This document shows positions 36,912-45,288 of a stretch of DNA of 64,000 nt, in pieces. The DNA comes from OLB16 sp964422415. GTDB lineage: Bacteria > Hinthialibacterota > Hinthialibacteria > OLB16. The notes beneath the pieces were generated by a model. The model worked only from the letters and a program-made list of their open reading frames with translations, ran no database searches and was not told where the DNA came from. Both the position numbers and the translations under genes were made by a program. How positions within the stretch are numbered: position 1 is the stretch's first letter; every line of letters starts with the position of its first letter. The stretch lies in assembly GCA_964422415.1 (NCBI GenBank), contig CAYRBI010000011.1, forward strand, positions 1 to 64,000. The letters are read 5' to 3'.

Positions 36912-37700
36912 ATGGATGAAGTAACCTCAATGATGTGGCTGGCTTGCAGCCTTTGTGTCATTCTCATCGGAATTGACAAGGCGGGTTTTGGGGGTGGAAT
37001 CGGTATGGTGGCCACCCCACTCCTCTCTTTGGTCATGCCTCCTACCCGCGCAGCGGCCATCCTGCTCCCCCTTTTATGCGGGTCAGATATCGTTTCGCTC
37101 TATTTCTATCGCCGGATCTGCAGCACAAAAAACCTGTTGGCCCTGCTGCCTGGTGCGATCCTCGGAATCATCCTGGGAACCTTGTTTATCATGCACTGGC
37201 AGGGAGACCAAGAGGCCGCCGAGAGAGAACTCAAGGCCATGGTGGGCTGGCTCTCCCTTATCTTCGTGGCCTACCAAGCAGGGAGAACCTGGCTCTTAAA
37301 AAGGATTGAGCGATACCACCCCAAGAGATGGCATGGCTGGATATTTGGATCCTGCTCAGGATTCACTTCCACCCTAGCCCATGCTGGAGGACCGCCGGTC
37401 ACCATGTATCTGCTCCCTCAGCACATGGACCGTCAGCTCTTTGTCGGCACCACGGTCTGGTTGTTTGCTTTGATGAATGCCTTGAAGTTGCCCCCTTACT
37501 ACGCCTTGGGGCTCTTCCCTAAAGAGAACTTGACCCTCTCCTTTGCGTTAATGCCCTTGGTTCCCTTGGGGGTGGGCCTGGGGGTGTGGATGAACAAGGT
37601 GACCAGTGACCGGCTGTTCAACCGGCTGGTTTATGGGATTCTACTCGTGACTGGAATCCAACTCGTGACCGGTTGGAGTCTGGTCGATCTGTTCCGTTGA
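36912..37700 (+). CDS. TauE/SafE family anion exporter
   Basis: The 262-residue integral membrane protein has about eight helices. N-terminal LIGIDKAGFGGGIGMVATPLL and the second-half counterpart GSCSGFTSTLAHAGGPPVTMYLLP are the paired signatures of TauE/SafE (sulfite, sulfoacetate and related organosulfur anion exporters). ATG 36912 is chosen because it starts just before the first helix; the frame extends upstream to 36834 without good signal. It is divergent from gspE. The HGSNAT-like gene follows after 29-62 bp, so the two could be co-transcribed. The substrate cannot be told from sequence. Confidence 0.88.
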   Translation: MDEVTSMMWLACSLCVILIGIDKAGFGGGIGMVATPLLSLVMPPTRAAAILLPLLCGSDIVSLYFYRRICSTKNLLALLPGAILGIILGTLFIMHWQGDQEAAERELKAMVGWLSLIFVAYQAGRTWLLKRIERYHPKRWHGWIFGSCSGFTSTLAHAGGPPVTMYLLPQHMDRQLFVGTTVWLFALMNALKLPPYYALGLFPKENLTLSFALMPLVPLGVGLGVWMNKVTSDRLFNRLVYGILLVTGIQLVTGWSLVDLFR

Positions 37701-37762
37701 AGCCGTACCCGTAAGGGACTCATATTCCCATGCACAGTGGGAGCATTCAGGGGGCCAGAACC

Positions 37763-38956
37763 ATGTCTATTGTGGGAACCCAGTTGAGTGGAACGGTGGA
37801 AAAAGCGGCGCGCCTCGTATCGTTGGATGCGTACCGGGGCTTTGTCATGATGGCAATGGTTTCGGATGGCCTGGGGCTCTCCAATGTGGCCCAACATTTT
37901 CCCGGCAGTAGGTTGTGGGAAACCCTCGATTACCAGTTTAGCCATGTCGAATGGGAGGGATGCGCCTTCTGGGACCTGATCCAACCCTCCTTCACCTTCA
38001 TGGTGGGAGTGGCCATGCCTTACTCCCATGCCAGCCGTGTCGTGAAGGGGCAATCCCCCGCAAAGATTGGGTTTCACGTGATCTACCGGGCGTTACTGCT
38101 CACCTTCCTGGGAGTCTTCCTGCGCTCCGATGGAGCCGGGATGACCCGCTTCACCTTCGAGGATGTCCTCAGCCAGATCGGCATGGGGTATGCCTTTGCA
38201 TACCTCTTGATTGGACGCGGATGGAAGATTCAATCAATCGCGTTGGTAGGCATTCTCTTCAGTTACTGGCTGGCCTTTGCGCTCTATCCCCTGCCCGGCC
38301 CTGGCTTTGACTATGCCGCCGTGGGGGTCACGCCGGAGTGGGGTCCCTACACCGGTTTCTTCGCACACTGGAACAAAAACACCAACCTTGCCGCCGCCTT
38401 CGATATCTGGTTCCTGAACTTATTCCCCTGGCCGGAGCCCTGGCGTTATAACGGGGGCGGATACCAGACATTGAGTTTTATCCCCTCGATGGCCACCATT
38501 ATTCTCGGCCTGCTCGCGGGGGAATATCTGCGGGGTAATGTCAATGCCAAGTCCAAGGCGCAACATCTCTTCTTGGCGGGTGTGGTCTGCCTGGTGGCAG
38601 GATGGGGCCTTGGACACACCCTCTGCCCGGTTGTGAAAAAGATCTGGACCCCCTCGTGGGTGCTCTTCAGCGGTGGCTGGGCCTTCATCATGCTGGGCAG
38701 TTTCTACACCCTCATTGACCTCATGGGTTTCCGCAAATGGGCCTTCCCCTTCGTGGTGGTGGGCATGAACTCCATCGCCATCTATGTGATGGTCCACCTG
38801 ATGGGGGGATGGATTGTGGGGACATACAAAACCCACTTTGGACAGGACCTGTTTGATGGAATCTACGGTCCCATTTTCCAGCATGGAGCGGTCCTGTTAA
38901 CTCTGTGGCTGATGCTCTATTGGATGTACCGGAAGAAGATTTTCATCAAGATCTGA
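37763..38956 (+). CDS. HGSNAT/NagX-like membrane acyltransferase (DUF5009 type)
   Basis: The product has about 397 residues and roughly ten membrane helices. The opening RLVSLDAYRGFVMMAMV and WDLIQPSFTFMVGVAMPYS are signatures of the bacterial relatives of heparan-alpha-glucosaminide N-acetyltransferase (NagX/YeiB superfamily). Such proteins are thought to move an acetyl group across the membrane onto amino sugars. The C-terminal GMNSIAIYVMVHLMGGWI block is also typical. ATG 37763 is preceded by GGGGGCC; an in-frame ATG at 37730 would add 11 residues. In related bacteria the gene often lies with carbohydrate catabolism genes, which fits the region to the right. Confidence 0.85.
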   Translation: MSIVGTQLSGTVEKAARLVSLDAYRGFVMMAMVSDGLGLSNVAQHFPGSRLWETLDYQFSHVEWEGCAFWDLIQPSFTFMVGVAMPYSHASRVVKGQSPAKIGFHVIYRALLLTFLGVFLRSDGAGMTRFTFEDVLSQIGMGYAFAYLLIGRGWKIQSIALVGILFSYWLAFALYPLPGPGFDYAAVGVTPEWGPYTGFFAHWNKNTNLAAAFDIWFLNLFPWPEPWRYNGGGYQTLSFIPSMATIILGLLAGEYLRGNVNAKSKAQHLFLAGVVCLVAGWGLGHTLCPVVKKIWTPSWVLFSGGWAFIMLGSFYTLIDLMGFRKWAFPFVVVGMNSIAIYVMVHLMGGWIVGTYKTHFGQDLFDGIYGPIFQHGAVLLTLWLMLYWMYRKKIFIKI

Positions 38957-38957
38957 C

Positions 38958-39000
38958 CACCTCACCCCTAAATCCCCTCTCCCACAGGGAGAGGGGACTC
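38958..39000. repeat. Palindromic repeat (copy 3) with perfect hairpin
   Basis: CCCCTCTCCC (38974-38983) and GGGAGAGGGG (38987-38996) form a perfect 10-bp stem with a 3-nt loop, preceded by the family's CACCTCACCCC. It immediately follows the acyltransferase stop and may end its transcript before tpiA. Same class as 14138-14223. Confidence 0.75.
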
Positions 39001-39079
39001 TGCGTTCCGGTGACTTTCCTGGGGACGTGGGATAGAATCCGTTTTTCATTCCGAATATTGAGCCTGAGGAGGCCATTCG

Positions 39080-39838
39080 ATGCGTAAGAAGTTTATTGCC
39101 GGTAACTGGAAGATGTTCTGCGGAGACCCCGCAAAGGCGGTGGCACTCGCCAAGGGTGTCGTCGAGGCTTGCGGTGGGCAAGACAAGGTAGAGGTGGGGG
39201 TATGTCCGCCTGCCACGGCTCTTGCGGCGGTATGTGAGGTCTGCAAGGGAACTAGGATTGGGGTGGGTGGCCAGAATCTGTACCCCAAGGATGAGGGCGC
39301 CTTCACCGGCGAGGTGTCCGCCACATTCCTGAAGGCTATAGGCTGCACCTATGTGATCCTTGGTCACAGCGAGCGTCGCACCTATTTCAAGGAAACCGAT
39401 GCCTTTATTAACGAAAAGGTGAAGGCTGCCCTGGCGCAGGGTCTCACACCGATCCTGTGCATCGGCGAGACCGACAAAGAACGCGAACAAGGAATCACCG
39501 AGAAAGTGGTCGAGACTCAGCTGCGCGGTGGTCTGGCGGGGATGAGCGCCGTGGAGATCGGTAAGCTGGTCATCGCTTATGAGCCCGTGTGGGCCATTGG
39601 CACTGGTAAGGTCGCCACCCCGGCGGATGCCCAAGCGGTTCATGCCTTTATCCGTAAGCTGCTGGGTGAGTTGGCTTCTCCCGCGGTGGCCGAGACGATC
39701 CGTATTCAGTATGGCGGTAGCATGAAGCCCGACAATGCGCCTGAGTTACTTTCTCAAAAGGACATCGATGGAGGTCTCATCGGAGGCGCGGCACTCAAGG
39801 CCGATTCCTTCGCGGCAATCGTGAAAGCGGGGATGTAA
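39080..39838 (+). CDS. tpiA: Triosephosphate isomerase
   Basis: The 252-residue cytoplasmic TIM barrel interconverts dihydroxyacetone phosphate and glyceraldehyde 3-phosphate. Catalytic residues are visible: Lys in GNWKMF near residue 13, His in ILGHSERR near 96, and Glu in YEPVWAIGTGK near 168. The phosphate-binding loop appears as IQYGGSMKPDN. Length is the family norm. GAGGAGG precedes ATG 39080. It is an apparently monocistronic housekeeping gene with hairpins on both sides (38974-38996 and 39858-39889); it marks the end of the core-like part of the window. Confidence 0.98.
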   Translation: MRKKFIAGNWKMFCGDPAKAVALAKGVVEACGGQDKVEVGVCPPATALAAVCEVCKGTRIGVGGQNLYPKDEGAFTGEVSATFLKAIGCTYVILGHSERRTYFKETDAFINEKVKAALAQGLTPILCIGETDKEREQGITEKVVETQLRGGLAGMSAVEIGKLVIAYEPVWAIGTGKVATPADAQAVHAFIRKLLGELASPAVAETIRIQYGGSMKPDNAPELLSQKDIDGGLIGGAALKADSFAAIVKAGM

Positions 39839-39857
39839 GAATATAGAATCAGTTTTC

Positions 39858-39889
39858 CACCGGGGGCGGCCGGCAGCTAGCCCCCGGTG
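39858..39889 (+). terminator. Hairpin after tpiA
   Basis: CACCGGGGGC (39858-39867) pairs with GCCCCCGGTG (39880-39889) over a 12-nt loop, 19 bp after the tpiA stop. A T-tract is lacking (AAATCC follows), so it is a terminator-like hairpin rather than a full intrinsic terminator. Confidence 0.6.
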
Positions 39890-39911
39890 AAATCCTCCCT
39901 CACTTAATTGC

Positions 39912-39992
39912 CAGTTGAATTACTCGAAGTTCCATTGGTTGTGTGGATTCCCGCCTTCGCGGGAATGACGATTACCAAGGGATTTCACCTTT
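39912..39992. repeat. MITE-like palindromic repeat, copy A (left half only)
   Basis: Matches the first ~80 bp of the ~140-bp family (TACTCGAAGT..., GATTCCCGCCTTCGCGGGAATGACG, CCAAGGGATTTCACCT), then departs. The right arm (TCATTCCCGCGAAGGCGGG... CAACAGGCTGTT) is missing. It lies in the leader of the next gene. Confidence 0.8.
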
Positions 39993-40063
39993 TCCAGGAT
40001 TACAAGGGCACCAAAAACACACTTGATTCTTTTCTCAGATTACGAACACAGAAGGAGCAACTC

Positions 40064-41578
40064 ATGTTGAATAGAAATCTGTGTATTCTGGGTATGATGT
40101 GTTGTCTGGTCAGTGACATAGCAGCGCAGCCGGCTGTCTCATTACCGCAGGTAGCCTCGACTACAGGACCTATCAATGTCGGCTCACAGCGGGAATTATT
40201 CATAGACGACTTCCTGATCGAATCGCTGCAGAACGTTCGGCTTGAATTGCAGCATCCACAACCCCAGGAAATCGTCATGGTCTGTGATCAACCCTGGGAA
40301 GGAAACACGTGCATCTATTTTCGTATTATCTCCGATAATGGCAAGTTCCGGATGTGGTACTTGACATCGGATTGGAAATTAGAGCCTGATAAGGCAGTAT
40401 TACAGCACCCGTATTATATCTGTTATGCGGAGAGTGATGACGGCCTTCATTGGGTGAAACCGGATCTGGGGCTGTTCGAGTTTCAGGGCTCCAAGAAGAA
40501 TAACATCTGTGTACCGGAGGTCATGGACAACTTCACGCCGTTCATTGATACCAATCCCCAATGCCTCCCTGAGGCCCGCTACAAAGCAGTCGGAACATCG
40601 AAGGACGGGCTGATCGCCTGGCAATCGAGTGACGGCATTCATTGGAACCGGCTTGGCGAAAAGCCGATCATTACCAAAGGTGCGTTTGATTCGCAAAACA
40701 CCGCATTCTGGGACCAGGCAATCAAGAAATACCGGGCCTACATAAGGGACTTCCACAATGGTCTGCGCGACATTCGTCTTGCAGTCTCCGATGACTTCAT
40801 CACATGGACGACTCCGGAACTCCTAAATATAACACCCCCAATAGCCAATGAACAGTTATACATCAATTGCATTGCCCGTTACGATCGTGCTCCGCATTTG
40901 TTCCTCGGTTTTCCAGTAAGATATGTGGAACGTAATTGGTCACCCAGCATGCGTGCCCTTCCTGATCCCGCTCACCGCGAGCTTCGCGCCAAAGTAATGG
41001 GGCAGAGGATCGGCACGGCCATCACTGATGGTTTGTTCATGTCGAGTCGAGACGGTTTCAACTTTCATCGCTGGGGGGAAGCCTTTCTGTACAATGGACC
41101 GGAGCGGCATGGGAACTGGATTTATGGCGACTGTTACTCGGCTTATGGTCTGATTGAAACCGATAGCAAATTTCCAGGCGCACCCAAGGAATTATCGATA
41201 CTAGTCCCAGAGGGTCATTGGACTCATGCTACAGAAATGCGCCGCTATACGCTTCGGATGGATGGTTTTGTGGCCGCACACGCCCCACTTGAGGGAGGGG
41301 AAATCCTCACAAAACCGCTCCAATTCACTGGCAAACGACTATCATTCAATTTCGCCACATCCGCCATGGGGCACGTATTTGTTGAACTGACGGATGCTAA
41401 CGGTGTACCCATACCGGGATATTCACTTGCCGAATGCGATGAGACGTTTGGCGATAGCCTTGACCGAACAGTCACCTGGAAGGGAAACTCCAGCACATCC
41501 TCTCTCGCTGGAAAAGTGGTTCGTCTGCGCTTCCAGTTATGCGACGCTGATGTGTATTCGTTTCAATTCACTGAATAA
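40064..41578 (+). CDS. Secreted five-bladed beta-propeller, glycosidase-like protein
   Basis: The 504-residue product has a signal peptide (LCILGMMCCLVSDIAAQPA) and then the RELFIDDFLIES block that opens a large uncharacterised family found in planctomycetes, Lentisphaerae and relatives. Repeated beta-strand blocks of the type FRMWY, YAESDDGLHW and WQSSDGIHWNRLG, with a late FDSQNTAFWD, resemble GH43/GH32-type five-bladed propellers. A C-terminal beta-sandwich (about 400-504) begins near RMDGFVAAHAP. The family probably acts on plant or algal glycans, but I could not assign catalytic acids. ATG 40064 follows AAGGAG by 7 nt; the upstream in-frame extension to 39908 is only translated repeat and is rejected. 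The next gene, 104 bp on, is another secreted carbohydrate-active protein. Confidence 0.75.
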   Translation: MLNRNLCILGMMCCLVSDIAAQPAVSLPQVASTTGPINVGSQRELFIDDFLIESLQNVRLELQHPQPQEIVMVCDQPWEGNTCIYFRIISDNGKFRMWYLTSDWKLEPDKAVLQHPYYICYAESDDGLHWVKPDLGLFEFQGSKKNNICVPEVMDNFTPFIDTNPQCLPEARYKAVGTSKDGLIAWQSSDGIHWNRLGEKPIITKGAFDSQNTAFWDQAIKKYRAYIRDFHNGLRDIRLAVSDDFITWTTPELLNITPPIANEQLYINCIARYDRAPHLFLGFPVRYVERNWSPSMRALPDPAHRELRAKVMGQRIGTAITDGLFMSSRDGFNFHRWGEAFLYNGPERHGNWIYGDCYSAYGLIETDSKFPGAPKELSILVPEGHWTHATEMRRYTLRMDGFVAAHAPLEGGEILTKPLQFTGKRLSFNFATSAMGHVFVELTDANGVPIPGYSLAECDETFGDSLDRTVTWKGNSSTSSLAGKVVRLRFQLCDADVYSFQFTE

Positions 41579-41682
41579 TGATTAATCGCTCCCGGATAAC
41601 TTGACCAGATTGAATGAGAGGATCCGATAGGTTTGGTCCATCCCCCAACTGGAATGACAAATAAAGAGGAGGCTTTAGTTCC

Positions 41683-44600
41683 ATGAGATTAAAAATCTTC
41701 TTGGTTATCCTTAGCCTGGTCTTCTTCCGTTACGGGATAGCATGGAGCGAACCCACTTTCGAAGTAGCTTGGAACGTCCATTCAGAAGCGGGATTTTCTA
41801 GTCCCAATGAGTTGCGTGACTCCACCACCGGAAAGACTCTGGGGATTGTTGCCTGTGAGGTGGGACGCGGACTGGTTTGTTTTTCTCCCGACGGACAACG
41901 TCTCTGGGAGATTTCCATGACTCCCCCGGTTACCGCAGGTCCAGCTGTTGGAGATATGAATGGAGATGGGAAGGAGGAAGTGATCGCCGCTGATGGTGGC
42001 GGTCACTTGTACTTGATCGATGACCATGGATCGGTTCTCTGGACAGCGAAGACCCATGACACCATCCAAGCCGAATCGTGTCCAGCCATTGGTGACCTTG
42101 ATAACGATGGCTTGATGGAGATTGTAGTGGGAGATCGTTCTGGTGGTGTGAATTGCTTCGACCGGACTGGAAAGCGTCTCTGGACTTTTGTCGGGCCAGG
42201 CGATCAGATGGGTCCACCAATGATTACTGATCTCTACACTCTGCCCGGATGTGAAATCATCATCACTTCCCACAATGGCCACATCTATGCTCTAGGAGCC
42301 GATGGAAGATGGCTCTGGCAGATCTTTCATGAAAAGGAATGTATGCCGGGATCGCTTCCAGTATTGGCCGATGTAGAAGGGGATGGGAAACCAGAAATTT
42401 ACATTGGCGGTGGTCTTCACCACTTTCTTCGTATCGATCCAGAAATTCCATCAATTGTCTTTGATGAAAATGTCTATCTGCACATCAACACCTCTATCCT
42501 TGCTACAGACCTTGAGGCTGATGGAAAGGATGACGTTGTTTTTGGGGTGAAGGGCGGCAAGGTGTTCTGTTATACCAAGGGAGGCTTCGCCTGGAAGAGA
42601 GAATTCCTCAATACGATCATCTGTTCTTCCCCGCTTGCCCTCAATCTTGACAATGATCCTTCGCTTGAAATGACCTTCTCCAATCGTGGGATTAAGATTC
42701 TTGATTCTGATGGTTCGGTGTTATCGGAATTCAACACTCCGGCTTACAATTCCCAACCCATCACGGGAGATTTCAACCAGGATGGATTCCTGGATGTCAT
42801 TCTCTGCGGCCAAGGCCTCGACAGGGACAGTGGCTTGGTGTTCCAAAAATGGAACGTTCCATATACGGAAAACGCCAGGCAATGGCTCACGGTTGGCGGA
42901 GACCGGACTCATACAAGAAAACATCCCCATGCCAGTGATCTATCCAGAGGTAACGCACCACTGTTGAGTGTAGGCACTTCCAGCAGTTCCTTCTCCGCCG
43001 TAGAGGAACCGCATCTTTCATATGGACGGAATGTATGGCGGTATGATGTGAGTAATCCAGAAGGCAGACGATTGGTACTCTTATCGGAAATTGCTTACCC
43101 CGGTGGATCTTTTGAGAGGTTTTCCAATCATGTCTACTCAGATAAAGAACGTATCTCCTTTGAATTCGAGATATCCGATCCAGGGATTTATCAAGTCACT
43201 ACATCACTGATTGACTCTGGCCAGCGGGCTCTGCTTTCCTCACACCAGGCAGCGCTCACATATGGCGGCCCTTCTGATGACTTAGGATACCTCAGTGGGA
43301 CTCTTACAAAGACTATTCAGCGGATTGACGATCTAGCCCGGACAAACTACAAAGCCGCCGCATATTACAGAAGTGAAGTTCAATCCATTTCTGGTCAGAT
43401 TCTTGCCCTGAAGCATTCCTTGGACACGAACCCTCAGCCATCTTTAGGAGATTCACTTGAAAATCTGTCTGATCAGGCCAAACGAGTGGATATCCTGACC
43501 GCCGCCGGGCAGCGGATGGCCTCAACTGGAACATTTGCGGTCTGGAACTACTCTCCCTGGGCCTATTTTGACCCGGTGAAGACACTGCCTGAATCATGCA
43601 AGCCTGCCCAGGAAATCAAGGTTTCTCTGTGCATGGAGGAGTATGACTCGCAGGCTCTGAATGTGACCAATTTTAGCGGGAAGAGTATGAATATCCGCGT
43701 TTGGGCAGAGGATTTCAAAAGCGCCGCGAGCATCACATCCAGCACACACATAGAATTCCGCCGCGCTATGATGGTCCCCACCCTTCGGGGCGAGGTTGTC
43801 GCGGATGCCCTTCCCCTTCTCGACCAGGCAGACATTCTTCCAATACCATCAGGAGAGACACAACAACTGTGGTTGACACTTCACGCTAAAGGTCTGAAGC
43901 CGGGATTGTATCTCTCCACTCTCCACCTGAAATCTGTCGATCCAGATCCAACCCATATCACTGTGCCTATCAGGTTGGAGGTTGTTGATCTTTCTCTTCC
44001 CCGTCCAAGTCCTTTGAAGTTCTGTGTGTGGTCCTATGCCGCGAAAGAACCTGACTACATTCTGCGTGACTTGGATGAGCATGGAGTGAATGTTCATTTC
44101 GCGCCACCGCCTTCGGCTGTCTGTAACGAAAGAGGGGAGATTGAGGGAACGCTGGATTTCGAAGCACACGATTCTGGTGTTTTACGGTTAGCGCCTCATG
44201 GCCTCATCCTGTTTTCCAGCCCACAAGGAGGTCTTTCAGGACAACCCATTTTTTCGGATCTATGGAACAAGGCGTTTGTAGTCTACCTGAGGGCGTGGAT
44301 GAAGCACCTTAAGGAGCTTGGATTGGGATATGAGCACTTTGCATTATATCCTTATGACGAGCCATCAACTCCGTTCGCCCAAACTTCCCAAGATCTTGTG
44401 AAGGTTGCGAAGCTCATCCGCGAAGCGGATCCTAGCATTCAAATCTACACCGATCCCACCAGTGGTACAAATATTGATTCGCTCCGGATGTGGGAGGGTC
44501 TTGTTGATATCTGGTGCCCCTCGGCGGAGCTATTGGAAAGGTTTGGAGATGAGCTCCTACCATTCACTCATCGAGCAGGAAGGGAGACTTGGTTTTATGA

Positions 44601-45087
44601 TGCTTCAGGGCGTTCCCGCACCCTTTCTTGTCTTGGAATCTACCGTTGGAGGTTCTGGTATGCCTGGAATCTCGGCCTAACAGGGGTTGGCTGGTGGACC
44701 TACACGCATGGTGATTATCTGTGGGACGGCTCCAACCCAGAGGGAGATTATTTCTATCACGTTTATGATGCACCGGGAACTGTGGTAACCAGCAAGCGCT
44801 GGGAAGCTGCACGCGAGGGGATTGAAGAGTATGAGATCCTCTATCTCTTGAGAGAAGCTCTTCACAAGGCGGAGGAGCGTGGGGTTTCATCTGATAGTCT
44901 GCGTAATGACTACAATCTACTCAGTGAGATTCCCCTCACGGTGGAGAAAAAGCTTCATGGTGTGGGGCGCCGGCTCCCCCTCAACACAACCAGTATTCCC
45001 CTTTACGAAACAGTGACCAATCAAGTTCAAGAGGCCAGATCCCGCCTCATCGAGGCTTGTCTACGAGTGAATTTGATGGGCCGCTAA
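41683..45087 (+). CDS. Secreted FG-GAP/PQQ-like repeat protein with DUF4091 (GH123-like) domain
   Basis: The 1134-residue product has a signal peptide (1-22). Residues about 30-415 form a beta-propeller with FG-GAP/VCBS-type repeats (GDMNGDGKEEVIAAD, GDLDNDGLMEIVVGD, LDNDPSLEMTFSN) mixed with PQQ-like blades. A beta-sandwich middle region follows (about 440-770). From about 775 to 1080 it has a DUF4091 domain, the catalytic part of GH123: YEHFALYPYDEPSTPFAQT carries the Asp-Glu pair used by GH123 N-acetylgalactosaminidases, and FWYAWNLGLTGVGWW is a further family block. The fusion of a large propeller to this domain is uncommon. GAGGAGG precedes ATG 41683. Substrate guess: N-acetylated hexosamine glycans. 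Confidence 0.78.
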   Translation: MRLKIFLVILSLVFFRYGIAWSEPTFEVAWNVHSEAGFSSPNELRDSTTGKTLGIVACEVGRGLVCFSPDGQRLWEISMTPPVTAGPAVGDMNGDGKEEVIAADGGGHLYLIDDHGSVLWTAKTHDTIQAESCPAIGDLDNDGLMEIVVGDRSGGVNCFDRTGKRLWTFVGPGDQMGPPMITDLYTLPGCEIIITSHNGHIYALGADGRWLWQIFHEKECMPGSLPVLADVEGDGKPEIYIGGGLHHFLRIDPEIPSIVFDENVYLHINTSILATDLEADGKDDVVFGVKGGKVFCYTKGGFAWKREFLNTIICSSPLALNLDNDPSLEMTFSNRGIKILDSDGSVLSEFNTPAYNSQPITGDFNQDGFLDVILCGQGLDRDSGLVFQKWNVPYTENARQWLTVGGDRTHTRKHPHASDLSRGNAPLLSVGTSSSSFSAVEEPHLSYGRNVWRYDVSNPEGRRLVLLSEIAYPGGSFERFSNHVYSDKERISFEFEISDPGIYQVTTSLIDSGQRALLSSHQAALTYGGPSDDLGYLSGTLTKTIQRIDDLARTNYKAAAYYRSEVQSISGQILALKHSLDTNPQPSLGDSLENLSDQAKRVDILTAAGQRMASTGTFAVWNYSPWAYFDPVKTLPESCKPAQEIKVSLCMEEYDSQALNVTNFSGKSMNIRVWAEDFKSAASITSSTHIEFRRAMMVPTLRGEVVADALPLLDQADILPIPSGETQQLWLTLHAKGLKPGLYLSTLHLKSVDPDPTHITVPIRLEVVDLSLPRPSPLKFCVWSYAAKEPDYILRDLDEHGVNVHFAPPPSAVCNERGEIEGTLDFEAHDSGVLRLAPHGLILFSSPQGGLSGQPIFSDLWNKAFVVYLRAWMKHLKELGLGYEHFALYPYDEPSTPFAQTSQDLVKVAKLIREADPSIQIYTDPTSGTNIDSLRMWEGLVDIWCPSAELLERFGDELLPFTHRAGRETWFYDASGRSRTLSCLGIYRWRFWYAWNLGLTGVGWWTYTHGDYLWDGSNPEGDYFYHVYDAPGTVVTSKRWEAAREGIEEYEILYLLREALHKAEERGVSSDSLRNDYNLLSEIPLTVEKKLHGVGRRLPLNTTSIPLYETVTNQVQEARSRLIEACLRVNLMGR

Positions 45088-45134
45088 TCCCTGATCGCCG
45101 CTGGTGCGGACAACGAGAATCTCAGCCTAAGCGA

Positions 45135-45272
45135 TTCGTTGAGAAAGTCAAAGATATTGGGGCGCCGTGGAGCCGCCCTCGTGGGAATGACGATTTCCGT
45201 CAGTTTTCACCTATTCTGTCATTCCGCGAAGGCGGCTCCACGGTCACATGTCTTATTTCAACAGGCTATTAA
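45135..45272. repeat. MITE-like palindromic repeat, copy B
   Basis: A full-length diverged copy. The left end GTTGAGAAAGTC, arm GTGGAGCCGCCCTCGTGGGAATGACG, central TTTTCACCTATTCTG, right arm TCATTCCGCGAAGGCGGCTCCAC and right end TTTCAACAGGCTATTAA are recognisable. The inner arms have changed together (GGAGCCGCC / GGCGGCTCC), keeping base pairing. It lies between convergent genes. Confidence 0.85.
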
Positions 45273-45288
45273 GGTCAACAGAAACGGA

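Noticed and set aside
39908..40063. 52-residue N-terminal extension of the propeller protein
   Set aside because: It translates the repeat (VWIPAFAGMT); the ATG at 40064 has a ribosome-binding site and signal peptide.
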